From the NCBI GenBank assembly GCA_030549775.1, contig CM060180.1, positions 89,009,172 to 89,073,171 on the forward strand: a stretch of 64,000 nt of DNA. The letters are read 5' to 3'. Below are positions 36,151 through 47,613 of this stretch, in pieces. A model generated the notes under the pieces. It was not told the origin of the DNA, did not search any database, and saw nothing but the letters and a program-made list of their open reading frames with translations. Numbering within the stretch: position 1 is the stretch's first letter; every line of letters starts with the position of its first letter. This DNA is from Tamarix chinensis (Eukaryota; Streptophyta; Magnoliopsida; Caryophyllales; Tamaricaceae). The position numbers and the translations under genes were made by a program.

Positions 36151-37200
36151 TAGCCTATCCTTTAAATTATTGAAGGCTTTAGTGGCATCTTCTCCCCACT
36201 TAAATTTGCCTTTTTTCTATGATTTGTAATCAGTGTGATAATAGTTGAGAAGCCTTTAATGAATATTCTATACAAACTCACTAATCCATGAAAATTCCCC
36301 ACCTCATGAATATCTTTAGGTATTAGCCAATCTCAAATAGCTTGAATCTTTTTAGGATCCGCTTTTATACCTTCTCTACTTATAATATAATCAAGGAAAA
36401 CAATACTAGATAGCATAATATTTCATTTTTCCATAGAGTTTAACTTCGCTTAGCTTATCAAATAATCTCCTCAAATGACTAAGATGATCACCCTCATTTT
36501 TACTATACATTAGTATATCATCTAAGTATACCACAATGATTTTTACAAGAAAAGGTCAAAGAATTTCAATTATTAATCTCATAAACGAACTAGGTGAAAT
36601 ACACAAATAGAATGGCATAATCAAGTAAAAAAAATACTAGAAAGCATAAAATTACATGTTTCTATAGATTTTAGCTTCCTTTAGCTTATTAAATAATCTC
36701 CTTAAATGACCAAGATGATTACGCTAATTTTTATTATACATAAGTATTTCATCTAAGTATACCACAATGAATTTTCCAAGAAAAGGTCAAAGAAATTCAT
36801 TTATTAATCTCATAAAGGAACTAGGTGCATCACACAATTCAAATGGTATAATAGTCCTTTTGTAAAGATCATATTTTGTTTTAAAAGCAATTTTTCATCC
36901 ATCCCTTTATGTTATTCTCATTTGATGATATCTACTCCTAAGATCAATTTTAGAGAATTCTTGTGGTCCACATAATTCATCTAACATGTCATCTAATCTT
37001 ATCATTGGAAATATATAATTTATAGTTATATTTTTCATAGATCTAAAGTCAATACACATTCACCATGTACCATATTATTTTAGGAACAAGTAATGCAGAG
37101 ACACAACATGGACCCATGTTTTCTCTCACATATCCTTTTCCTATGAGCTCTTCTATTTGTCTCTTAATTCCTTAGCTTCTTCTGAATTACATCTATAGTC
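36150..37200 (-). pseudogene. Reverse transcriptase of the minus-strand chromovirus, with a tandem duplication
   Basis: Fingers begin near 37190 (EEAKELRDK, then ENMGPCCVSALLVPK). The palm follows near 36990 ([12 protein letters not shown], FSKIDLRS) and the KTKYDL box near 36880. The segment with the YLDDIL catalytic box is present twice because bases 36391-36620 are repeated at 36621-36850 (230-bp period). The connection domain continues to 36150. Stops and frameshifts are frequent. Confidence 0.7.
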
Positions 37201-38140
37201 AGGTCGATTAGGTAAAGACATAATGGGTGTTAAGTCTATAACTTGTTCTATTCCTCATTTAGGTAGTAATCTTAGTGGTAAGTCAATAGAAAATGCATCT
37301 TTTCATTCATCAATTACCTCACCTAATTGAGGATTTTTTTTCATTTTTATCCCGGTGTAGGTATTCTTTGATAATTAAAACATATTATTACCTTCTTCCT
37401 TAATAGATTCTATTATAGCCTTTTCATAAAAAATAGACTCTTTTTATTTTTCAACTATGTTATCATTATTACAATTATAAGGTTTAATTTTATGCCTTTT
37501 CTTATCCTTTTCAAGAAGATATTCATTTTTAATACAATTATTAATGGAACATTGATCATATTACCATGGTATACCTAATAAGAGTCCACATGTATCCATA
37601 GAGGAAAACATCGTATAGCACATCATCATGATAATTACCAATTCTAAATGAGATCAGGGTTTATTTTACCCTTATTAAGCCATTGCATATAATAAGGCTT
37701 TTGATGTGGTGTTGTATCTAATCCCAATTCCTCCACCATCCTCTCATTAGCCAAATTTGTACATGAGCCACCATTAATGATAACCTAAAAAATTGTATCT
37801 CCCATTCTTGATTTACGATTGAATATCTTCTATTGTTGATTAGGTTGTTCATTAGCTTGCACTTAAAGTACCCTTTGCAACACATAACAAGCATTTTCGT
37901 CATCTTTTGACTCACTTAAAATTTATTCATTTAACTCAATCTCAAGATCTTCATCGTAAGTCTCCATAGCTTTAGTCTCTTTTATAGATAATACTCCCTG
38001 CCCCTCTTCTCTTAGTTAATTCCTTATTTATTCTCAACATTTGTAGAGCTTGAGGAACCCATCCCATACTTAGTTGCTTGAGTACTTGAGTAGTACTTTG
38101 TAGAAGAATTACTTTGCTTGGCATAAGGCTTAGTAGATTT
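37201..38140 (-). pseudogene. Protease and linker of the minus-strand chromovirus
   Basis: At 37915-37718 one frame shows the family's protease lead-in, and other frames give YVLQRVL, NRKSRMGDTIF and the active-site remnant INGGSCTNLANERMVEELGL. GGS in place of DSG/DGG at the catalytic position, plus frame changes, indicates loss of function. The linker to RT (37700-37200) is heavily decayed. Confidence 0.6.
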
Positions 38141-39060
38141 TATTTTCTTTTCAAATATTAAAGAGAACATAATCATATCATTCTGATAATCATATAGAAT
38201 AGTTTCAACTTTGTCTCAAATAATCAAATTAAGGCCACTTAGAAATCTAGAACATGTTTGTTCCTTCCTATCATTGATATCACATATAGGTGCTAACATC
38301 TTGAATTCCCTAACTTATTCTTTAATATGAAAAGTCACAGTCTAAGAGTAGTCAATCTAATGTAATTATCTTATTTATATTATTTAGGTATAAATTTTCT
38401 TCTCAAATGTTTCTTAAGCTGATCCCTAGATTTAATTTTACATTTACCTTCTCTTTCTCTAGTTCTTTTTAAATCCTAGCAAACTTCTTAAACTTAAGAG
38501 TAGATAATTTTCATTATTCCTCATCAAAATAATAATTGAATTCAAAAATATCCTCTTCCTCATGCAACCATTCATGAAATAACTCAGCATTAAGTTAACC
38601 AGCAAAATCAAGAAGATTAATTTTAATACATTTATCTTCATTATGATGATGCCTTAATTGATGATCATTATTTCTTCTACCACTTCAACTACTCTGTGGC
38701 TCTTCTTAATGCTCTACTTGTTAGTTCAAATTTCTTCCTCTTGCTAGATTGATGAACTTCACTTTACTTCCCATTCAATCTCCAAATAACTACTTTTTTT
38801 CTTGCAAATTTTGCACCAAATCTTGCTTGATAAAGCGACGCTTGATCCTTTGCAATTGAGTTTGCATTGCAAGAAGTTGTTTTAGTTGAGCATTGGTTGC
38901 TACCAAATTGATTGAGATATTTTGGATTGCCTCAAAAATAGCTTGAACATTCGGTTCTCCCTTCAAATGAATCAACTTTACTAAAAAAATTTATAAAGGA
39001 TTAGTGACTCCTTGGGGTTCGATGGGAAGCTGAGTCACTTAAGGCCTTTCCTTCAGGTTT
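38141..39060 (-). pseudogene. Gag of the minus-strand chromovirus
   Basis: The N-terminal coiled-coil-like part is at 38975-38790 (EAIQNISINLVATNAQLKQL, AMQTQLQRIKRR). A capsid-like part near 38640-38460 reads KINLLDFAG.LNAELFHEWL and EEEDIFEF in one frame, matching DLPEFYGDFNVELFFEWLHE of the sister element. Stops and frame changes are numerous. Confidence 0.6.
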
Positions 39061-39783
39061 CAAGTTGTTTCCTATAGAAAGTTTTGATTCTAGTGAATCA
39101 AAAACACAACCAACAATAAATTTTCTCATATACCAAGTCAAATCAAAACATCTTACCCATTTCTTGTCAAATTCTAGATATAGAGTTCAACATAATTCAA
39201 CATCTAACATTCAACAACTTCTAACTATATTTATGCATGTATCCCTTGTTCTACCATGAAATATGCTTAATGAGCATTTGAAACACTATGAGGTATATGT
39301 ATTTCACAAACAACTAGTCCACTTGTATTAACAAATACACTAACACACATTTGACTTACATGCCAACTAGAGTTTAATCATCCATTTGTTTTCCATATAT
39401 TTAAACGCATATTAAAGGTTGAATTACACATGCAAAGATATATTAGGAACTTATATGACATGCAAAAAAAATCAATTATATACAAGTAACACACATACAC
39501 ATTTTTATCCTTTAACTATTTAACACAGACATTACATACAATCATCTTCAACTTGATTCTTTAAAATTTCTAAGATTCATTTCAAAATCACTATAACTAC
39601 TATTCTAATCATGAATTTGACCATCCAATAATAATATCACACATGTAATAATTCTATAAAAACAATCAAGATTTAAAGAATAAAAACTAGAAACATGAAG
39701 AACCTCTTTTGTTTTCACATTGAAGGAATGCGTTGTTGATTCTTCTATAAGTCATCTTCTACTATTTTTGTGTTAAACCAAAC

Positions 39784-39800
39784 AGGGCTCTGACACCAAC
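39784..39800 (-). other. Primer-binding site of the minus-strand chromovirus
   Basis: The minus strand reads TTGGTGTCAGAGCCCTG three bases inside the 5' LTR, close to the tRNA-iMet primer site TGGTATCAGAGC. This fixes element orientation. Confidence 0.75.
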
Positions 39801-39803
39801 ATT

Positions 39804-40608
39804 TGATTTGCAAGGTAATATATGAATATCTTTCACAAATATAGAACCTTTGAGTTTGGTTTGATGAATAAAAAATTCGACTAAAGAAGAATGAGCACTT
39901 AAAGTTGGACAATTCAAATTTTAATTCAAATGGAAAAATTTGATCTACTTTAAGATCAAAATAAATTCATAAGAAGAAACCTTTAATTTCTCTAGAGAAT
40001 GGATTCTAAAGTTAACTCCTCACTGTAGAGAAAAATAGGAAGAAATATGGCTAAGAGTTTTGACTCGTGTGCCCTCTTATTCATTAAGTTTTTGGTTATA
40101 TTCATTATTTTTCTCCATCAAATGTATAAGGCACGCGCGTGCGCATACACACACATTTGATAATAAGGCTTGGTTTCACTCTCCTTAATTAAGTTTGAAT
40201 AAAACAAACTAATTATATAAGGTTTTAATTAACACACGTTAATATTATATATATAATGAGTTATAATTACAGTGACAAGATATTACAACTTTTACATAAA
40301 AATATTAAAGCTACATAAAACCTAATCATGATAATACATGAAATAATCAATGATCAAACTTGATGTCTTGTACCTTTATCCTCCATGCAACTTTTTAACC
40401 TTAAAATTTTCATGGTCTTGCGCATTAGATATCATTAGTGAATTCCACTTCTTGTAAACATATGTAATACTTATAAATATCACTTAATGAAACATTATTA
40501 GTGTTATTATAATGGTGTTTAAGATTTTCAAGAGCAATTAGTACTACCTTCAAATATGCTAACTCTTTCCCTTTAACACGAGAAGAATGAGATGTAGATA
40601 CTTCTGTG
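39804..40608 (-). repeat. 5' LTR of the minus-strand chromovirus
   Basis: About 805 bases matching 34572-35370. At 40131-40156 the CA-run of the other LTR is replaced by an alternating gcacgcgcgtgcgcatacacacacat stretch. Coding-like tail at 40608-40425 (EVSTSHSSRVKGKELAYLKV). Confidence 0.8.
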
Positions 40609-42396
40609 TTATAAATTATGTCAAATTCAAAGTTGAAAGGTGTAGAATTAAAGCCATACAACAATATAAAATGATAAACCCTAAAAAGAGAGATAAAATG
40701 CACAACACAAAGACAATGTAAAAAAACATGTAACAAAGGCCATACCACAATATGAAGAGTTTGAACTAAGAATTTAAATAACTGATTAGCAACAAAAGTA
40801 ACCATGAATAGGAAAAAAGCTATATGTTACTTATCCTACCTCTAAGCTACAATGACTTGCTCAAAAAGAAGTATCACTATTCACTGCTAGAGATCTAGAT
40901 GGCATAGTCATTATCCAAAAGGGCCTCAAAATATTGCATGGGCACATCATTATCTACCCTTTGAATAAGCACTAAATATATATTAGTAGCATCAGTACAA
41001 TGAATATAGAGTAAAACCTAGATCCTATGCATGCTTCAAACATAGTTTGCAAGTAGCATGGCATAATCATATCTTATGATACATGCTAACTTAATCTGAT
41101 AGGTTTCATGGAGAAACATAATGACATAACCTAAATCATGGCATAGGGAAACTTCATTATGTTAATAATAATAATCTAAAAGAGTTATGCACTATGAACA
41201 CATCTTTCGAAAGTAAGCAAGGCCCCTAAGGTAACTCTAAGAATTAAATTCTAATTGTTACCATTTTTTTGTACCATAATCATATAATTCATATAACTTA
41301 TGAATTGAACAAAGTTATTTGAGTGTTTACACTAAACACAAGTTACATAACAATGAGATACAACACCAACTACACATGGTTAAGATATATTAAGGGGATT
41401 TTACAAGGGATACTACACCCACCACATACTTAAGTATTCCTAAGATGAGAGCTAAAAAAAAATGAGGACATTCACATCCAATGGCATATCATACCCACCA
41501 CACATGGCCAAGATATACTCAGGGACTTTTATAAGGGATACCACACCCATCATACACTTGAGTATTCCTATTGTGAGGGCTTAATGCATGATTTAATGAA
41601 GAGGATGAACACATCTATCTCTTTATAGGAATATTTAGTCAACTCTCAACATCCCCAACTCACCACTCATGGCCATCTAACGATGGTAGTTCTCCACTAG
41701 ACATCCTAATCCTTAAGTGTAAACACCCTCTTAAGGCTCTAATTGGCTAACCTATAGAGTAAAAAAGGTAATAGACTTACTAGGATCCCTAGTGTTTATC
41801 AAGAACATGTAATCCTTAAATTTAGTGTTCAATAATAACATAAAAAGTTTAAATCAAGTGTTTAAAAATAGAACAAAAAGTTAGAATCAACATTGACAAA
41901 TAATCTTCAAAGATTTCTTGGGGTTTAAAACAACCATAAAATGCTTTAAAAAGATTAAATGAAGCCAAAAGCTCCAAGGAAGACTCCTTAACATATAAAA
42001 GTAAAACGCATCTTATCATATCTAAGTCGTCCTAAGAACAAATCTAATGTCATATTTAACTCTACGGTCAACACAAGTCCGAAAGTTTCCAACCCAACAT
42101 ATTTTTCACCTATTTAGTCATTAAAATAGCACCAATTCCCTTAAGAACTTAAAAACCCTTAAAAGAACATTAATTTTCCAAAAATAAAGAACTATTCAAG
42201 GAATTCATTTTAAAGCTAAATCAAATGTTTTAAAATATGTTTGGGGTCTAAAATTCCCTGGTTGTCCAAACATTTCTAGTAAATAAGTAAAATGGCAATT
42301 TGCCCTTTTTATTCCCAAAAAATATTAATTTTCACTTTAATGCATATTAAGGTATTTCCAACACCACTAACCATTCTAACTTCGTGAAAAACATTT
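40609..42396 (-). repeat. Long solo LTR, middle part, non-coding
   Basis: No coding. Contains two tandem copies of a 128-bp unit (41351-41478 and 41479-41606) with words such as agatatact/ttacaagggata.ca.cacccac, ttgagtattcctat. Otherwise ordinary LTR sequence, flanked by the chromovirus and the CACTA element. Confidence 0.5.
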
Positions 42397-42590
42397 CACT
42401 ACAAGAAAAATCATTTATATATACAAAACATTTGGAATGACAACACTCTATTGTTGTGAAAAATGTCCTTTGGCAATAACAATTTTATTATTTTGTAAAA
42501 TGATGTTGCCAAAAATAATTCATTTTTATGGTAATTATTAGAAAATTTTTTGCTATGACAATTAATGTTGCTATATATGTGATAGTTTAT

Positions 42591-43340
42591 TTGCAACGAC
42601 ATTTATATGTTGCAATATACAAAATGTTTTTTCAACGACTTTTTTTTTTGTTGCAAAATGTTGATTGAGTTTATTGCAATGACTATACTTGTTGCAAATA
42701 TTTAGATTACTTTAACACAATAACATTTATATGTTTTACAATGACATTTTTTATTGCAATATAGGTGATGGTTTATTTGCATCAACATTTATATGTTGCA
42801 ATATACAAAATGTTTTTTCAACCATTTTTTTGTTGTAAAATGTTAATTGAATTTATTGCAATGACTATAGTTATTGAAAATATTTAGATTCTTATATTTT
42901 GCAACAACATTTTTTGTTACAACATATGCAATGGTTATTTGTAACGACATTTATATGTTGCAATATAAAAAATATTTTTACAATGACTTTTTTTTGTTGC
43001 AAAATATTGATTGGATTTATTGTAACAACTATACTTATTGTAAATATTTAGATTATTTTAATGCAATAACATTTATATGTTTTTTAATGATAATTTTTAT
43101 TGTAATATATACGATGGTTAATTTGCAACGACATTTGTCATTATAATATATGCAATGATTTATTTGCAATGATATCTATTTATTGTAATATATAAAATGT
43201 TTTTGCAACAAATTTTTTTTTGTTGAAAAATATTGATTGAATTTATAGTCATTATTATACTTGTTGAAAATATTTAAATTATTTTAACACAAAAATAAGT
43301 TGTTACAAAAAAAATTATCAATAATTTTATTGCAACGTCT
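42591..43340 (+). repeat. Tandem units inside the CACTA element
   Basis: Units start at 42591, 42777, 42939 and 43164 with ttgcaacgacatttatatgt-like heads, then ttgttgcaaaat.ttgattg and ttattgcaatgactatactt. Spacing is 186, 162 and 225 bases. Such subterminal arrays are the usual transposase-binding regions of CACTA elements. Confidence 0.7.
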
Positions 43341-43354
43341 ATACTTTGTTATCA

Positions 43355-43480
43355 ATGCCTTCTCCAACTCCAAATCTTACCTCCATTGTGTTAGCTTCAT
43401 CTAGTTATAACAATTGGACATGCCAATTTATCTCTGCATTCATTAGCTCACTCAAAGCCCTAATTGGTGAGCATAATTTG
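43355..43480 (+). other. Exon-like open stretch ending at a splice-donor-like site
   Basis: ATG at 43355 opens 42 sense codons (MPSPTPNLTSIVLASSSYNN, then WTCQFISAFISSLKALIGEH) and runs straight into GTAAGTTTTC at 43481, a good plant 5' splice-site match. Its base composition differs from the AT-rich repeats around it. CACTA elements often capture gene pieces, so this may be a captured first exon. I do not recognise the protein; SSSYNNW loosely recalls the first helix of copia-type Gag domains. Chance remains possible. Confidence 0.35.
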
Positions 43481-43761
43481 GTAAGTTTTCGTTTTATTTG
43501 ATAATTTTTTCTTGATATATATGCTAAGAATTATTTTTACATATTTTTGTTATATTGATTTAAGCGGGACATATGTATATGGAATAATTTATGGATATCG
43601 ATTAGAGGTTTCATAGGTCATTTATTGCAACAGTCTTTAAATAAGTTATCATGTCATTGCAATTGTATGTTTTCGCTACGACAAAAATAGTTGTTGAAGT
43701 TTAAGTTCAAAATTTTGCAAAGACTTATTCTTGTAATTATGTATTTTTTACAATGATAAAG

Positions 43762-44080
43762 TGTAATACTCTCAAATTGAGTGTAATGTTATATGGACTA
43801 ATATAACTACTTATATCAATATAGCATACCTTCTTTTTTGTGATTTTGTCCTAAGAACTTAATAGTTAAGTGTGCTTTACGTGGAGCAATTTTTAGGATG
43901 GGGTGACCCTCTTGAAAAGGTTTGAAAAGGACTTATGTTGATATGTGGGGCTAGTTGATCAATCTAAAAGCAGTCCACGATATCCCTCACAATTCTTGTG
44001 GGCCTAGGTGGCTACCAAGTGCCCCGTGTGGTCATTTCAACTTAGTATATTAGAAATTTGTGGGTCCCGGGTTCTATCAG
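43762..44080 (+). mobile_element. Cassandra-like TRIM LTR carrying a 5S rRNA-like promoter region
   Basis: Bases 43821-43920 align with plant 5S rRNA: atagcatacc, then cctaagaactt..tagttaagtgtgctt, then taggatggggtgaccctct.gaaaagg. Box A (agttaagtgtgctt, 43864-43877) and box C (aggatggggtgacc, 43895-43908) are kept while the 5S 5' arm is lost. Cassandra TRIM retrotransposons are the known plant elements with 5S sequence inside the LTR. Starts such as TGTAATACTC (43762) or TGTAATGTTA (43782) and a primer-site-like ttctatcagg near 44070 fit an LTR, but both ends are approximate. Confidence 0.6.
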
Positions 44081-44563
44081 GTGGCCCCTATTAGGTATTT
44101 TGTAATTTTTCTACAACAACCTAAGTGAATGCAATTAATGTGTCTTTACAATGACCAATATTGTTGCTGTAATATGCTATTTGTTTTTTGTAACAACTTT
44201 TGTTGTTGCAAATAACAAGCTTTCGCAACGACATAAATTTTGCCAATTATAGGTTTTTGTAAGGACATAAATTGTTGTCAAAGAAGGATCAATGTTTTGC
44301 AACGACAAAAGTCGTTGCTATATATAAACATGTATTTAGGTGAAATGATGTATGGTAATGACATTTATTGGGCAACGATAATTTATGTGTCATTTAATTA
44401 CTTTTTTACAAAGGTCATTGTCGTTGCTTTATTTTTTTTTGCAATGATATGACGCACAATGACCCCGCAATAAAAAATATCATTGTGATATATATTTTTT
44501 TCAACTACTTTCTATCTTTAGCAACAAAAACTATCTTTGCTAAAAATGGGTTTTTTTGTAGTG

Positions 44564-45399
44564 TTTAGAGAACATGAAAATCATCTTAATGTTCTACACT
44601 TGGAAAATTTGCATATAGAATGATAATGTTGCCCTTTAGGCCACATAATTTAGAATTAATTGAATTCATATTGTACAAGCTCAAATGGCATCATATGATA
44701 TATTAAATTATGCCTAAAATTACTCAAAAACATTATGTAACCCTTAAAATAGAGAAAACCAAATAGCACTCACAAAGGACCTCTTGGCTGTATCACATAG
44801 ATGCTGCACATAACTTATTTTTTAACCATATTGTTCCATATCAGTAAAAAGCACATGAGCCATAATAATACATATTATCCCATGCTTTTTATATTATATT
44901 ATCATACTTCACAAACCTTAAAAAGATCATATTACATTCTTGAACTCATATTTTCATACCAATCATAAAGATGATGCAAAAAAGATCATAAAACCTTAAT
45001 ACACATATGGTAACATGCTCTCCATGTTTTAGTGGAAACAAGTAAGATTTTACCATCACTTAAAACACCTAAAATAACAAAAAAGAAGAATAAGAAGAAG
45101 AAATTTTCATACCTAAAAACCTAACATAATCATGGCTTGACTACCTTAAGAAATCATATGAAAACACATAAGACACTTCATACATTTAAATCTTTAAAGA
45201 TTTAAACCTTTAACTTCAAGATTAAGAGGAGATAATATGGATACCAAAAGTCTTTATAGATCAAGAAGAAACTTAAAAAATCATAAATATTTAAGTAATT
45301 GATGATTAAGGAAGCATAAAGTGCTAAATCAAAGCTTTTGGAAGTTTTTGAAGGTTTAATAATGGTAGAAATGGTTATGGAGTGTACAAACAAGGAAGG

Positions 45400-45455
<56 letters not shown>

Positions 45456-46482
45456 CAACAACAACAACAACAAAAATAATAATAATAATAATAAGTCTTA
45501 GCTAATTCTTTAATATTTTATGGCAAGATAAGGATGGAGGGAATGGATTGGTGGTTCATGATCAAAAAGATTAGAACAATAAGTGAGAATCTTAGCTAAT
45601 TGAGATAAGGAAAGGTGAGAAGAAAAATATGAAAAATCAAATGATGACAATGAGTGAAAGAAGACTTAATAACTATGTAAGTAACTTATATTTGTAATAT
45701 GATAAGAATGGATGGATGAATAAGTGGTGGAATATGATTTATAATTGTGGAGGAAATAGAGAGATAAGTGATATCAACCTCAAGAAAGGAGAGAAGAAGA
45801 AAGGAACAATATCACAAGATAGTGATATATTAATGATGAGAAATGATGACTAAGTATAATATATTTTGTTCCTTGATGAGGGTGAATTTCCAAGGAGGCA
45901 TTGCCAGCTATTTTTTTCTCAAATCAAAAGTCTCAGATCAATCCATATCACAATTGGATGTCTTGGATAAATTCTAAAAGATATTAGATAAAATAGAGGT
46001 ACATAAAGTTAGACTTTAGTATCTAATTAAATCATAAATAGTGAATTAAATATAAAAATAATTTTAATTTTTTTTAACCAAGAACATAAAAATATATTTA
46101 TCTCCAAATTTTTATAAATTTCATATAGCAAGAAAGATCATTTTAGGGCATAAAATGCAAATAAAAGCTAACTAAAACATAAATAATGTTTTTCATCAAA
46201 ACCTCCCTTTATCATATTGAAAATTGCTAGAAGAAATGTGAAAAGTTAATATATTCAAATATGGGTAAATTAGGATGGTTTGGAAGAATTTTAGTTTCCA
46301 AAAGTAGCTTGGAAAGTCTCGCAGAAATTAATTTTTGAGAAAGGATATGAATAATGAAATAAAGCATTTCAAAACCATAACTAGGGTTTTTATTCACTTA
46401 GGATACTTAATAAACCTATTATTAACATAATTTTCCTTTAATTATAGTATTAAAAACATTTAAAAGAAAGTGGTGTCTTACA
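44564..46482 (-). repeat. Long solo LTR, 5' part, non-coding
   Basis: No gene. Contains a compound (AAT)n-(AAC)n-(AAT)n microsatellite at 45401-45494, a GA-rich block at 45500-45850 and the diagnostic segment 46120-46400 shared with the LTRs at 14635 and 34180. LTR end ggtgtcttaca at 46482. Confidence 0.5.
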
Positions 46483-46487
46483 ATTAC

Positions 46488-47300
46488 ATAGAGTTTTTCT
46501 CTCTAACAGATTAAGACCATATTTGCTTGATCTTAATTCAACTCTTATTATCTACTTGTGATTGATTGTTAAATTTATGAGTTCATTCATCCTTCGTAAT
46601 GCTATGGGATAATCCATTTTAAAAGAAAACTTCTTGAGACTTGGTATACACATATATTTTTTAAAACCTTATCTAAATTAGTGGGATACCTTTTTCTCTG
46701 TGCTAAAATATTTCTTCTCAAAATTTTCTTTCCATTATTGTCAAAATATGTGGCAAAGAATTTATCCTTCATTTATTTCCAAATCATATCAAAATATCCT
46801 CTTTATATAAGTTGGTTAAAAATGACATAATTTCTCTAGGTAGTTTCCATTGGTGTTGTGTATAAAATTGATCCAAATAACAAATTTAGGCTAAATGGAC
46901 TACAATTTTTGTGTTTCATCCAAAGATCCAATATTCTACTCTTGTCTTCATTCTAATAGTGAAAATTGTTGTACGGTTCTTATTTTAATTGATTCAAATT
47001 CAATTTAAATAATTTGACCTCAAGAATCTTTAATACATTTTAAAATATATATATATGTTTTTGGGAATCAAGTCTTATCTATTCCAAAGCTAGTTTTCTT
47101 GATCTAGTGTAGGTTCAGACAAGTGCACATCCCCTACTGTGTATGGAAGAATTTATATTGGATTTGTTGAGATTATGGACTAAATATTTAAGTAAAAAAG
47201 TAAAATAATAGGTTATGGTTTAGATTAAAATTGAATTAGGGTTATGGTTTAATGGTGTGAATTAGGGTTTTGGGTTACTTGATTACTAATATGGATTTTG
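46488..47300. other. Unassigned non-coding stretch
   Basis: Target-side sequence to the right of the solo LTR. AT-rich; decayed reading on the minus strand hints at a retrotransposon gag, but nothing I can name. A gggttatggttta / gaattagggtt run occurs at 47208-47275. Confidence 0.2.
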
Positions 47301-47613
47301 GATTTTGATTTGAAGGATATGAATCTAAATTCTTTATTTTTAAAGAAACACAAGATAGCTCTTTCATTGACTAACACAGAAGTAATAAAGTAGGGTTTAT
47401 TGAACTATCACTCGTATAGAAAGATATTTAGGGGAAGAAATTACAAAGAGAATAAAGTTGACTAAACACAATTAGAAACTCAGTTATTACATCTCATGAT
47501 TGTTCATTATATGTGTGATTTACAGACTAATTCACCTCCTTATTCATAATCTCCTCAACTACATATTAGGTAAACCTTGTTAAGATAAAAAAAAAGCTCG
47601 CATAAATAATAGA
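47301..47613 (-). repeat. Distal part of the 3' LTR of the rightmost chromovirus (split)
   Basis: When the long LTR at 47614-55927 is taken out, this sequence joins 55928-56223 and the two look like one LTR in minus orientation (integrase tail, then TATA-like ctaaatatctttctatac, then a T-rich end). The left end near 47.3 kb is not fixed. Inferred from TSD logic more than from sequence match. Confidence 0.4.

Larger units (their letters stand above)
34572..40608 (-). mobile_element. Minus-strand chromovirus with two LTRs and an internally deleted pol
   Basis: LTRs lie at 34572-35370 and 39804-40608. In element orientation they start TGTAGG-like and end CA. A tRNA-iMet-type primer site (TTGGTGTCAGAGCCCTG) sits at 39784-39800 just inside the 5' LTR. 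Interior order on the minus strand: gag (39000-38150), protease (37920-37700), RT (37200-36150), RNase H (36150-35895) joined directly to the integrase C-terminus (35895-35380). The integrase core is missing. The same wording as the 16.3 kb element (RTFKVGDLSPYYSDANLIKN) makes it a sister family. No clean TSD (taact/ttata). Confidence 0.8.
42397..44563. mobile_element. Non-autonomous CACTA (En/Spm-type) transposon
   Basis: It starts CACTACAAGAAAAATC and ends GGGTTTTTTTGTAGTG, so both termini carry the CACTACAAgAAAA inverted end of plant CACTA elements. The flanks are ttt (42394-42396) and ttt (44564-44566), the expected 3-bp duplication. The 2167-bp interior has no transposase. It is built of short palindromic words (ttgcaacgaca / ttgttgcaa), about four tandem units of 160-225 bp at 42591-43340, an exon-like piece (43355-43480) and a 5S-like segment (43762-44080). 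Confidence 0.9.
34446..46482 (-). mobile_element. Solo long (Del/Tekay-like) LTR, split by a chromovirus and a CACTA element
   Basis: LTR parts are 34446-34571, 40609-42396 and 44564-46482, about 3.8 kb in sum. The left end TATAACACCC and right end GGTGTCTTACA form the TGTAACACC/GGTGTTACA-type inverted ends. The flanks ataac (34441-34445) and attac (46483-46487) agree at 4 of 5 bases, as expected for a Ty3/gypsy insertion. No internal domain is present, so it is a solo LTR. It sits on the last bases of the LTR ending at 34445. Inside are a 128-bp tandem duplication (41351-41600) and a trinucleotide microsatellite (45401-45494). Confidence 0.6.

Noticed and set aside
40425..40805. 126-codon minus-strand open frame
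   Set aside because: Its second half is the chromovirus LTR coding tail. Its first half is flanking LTR sequence of another element that happens to be open.
43821..43920. A genuine 5S rRNA gene
   Set aside because: Only the promoter boxes and nearby bases match; the 5' and 3' arms of 5S rRNA are not preserved, there is no tandem array, and it lies inside a transposon.
45401..45494. Trinucleotide repeat as something functional
   Set aside because: Ordinary (AAT)n/(AAC)n microsatellite in a decayed LTR with no coding context.
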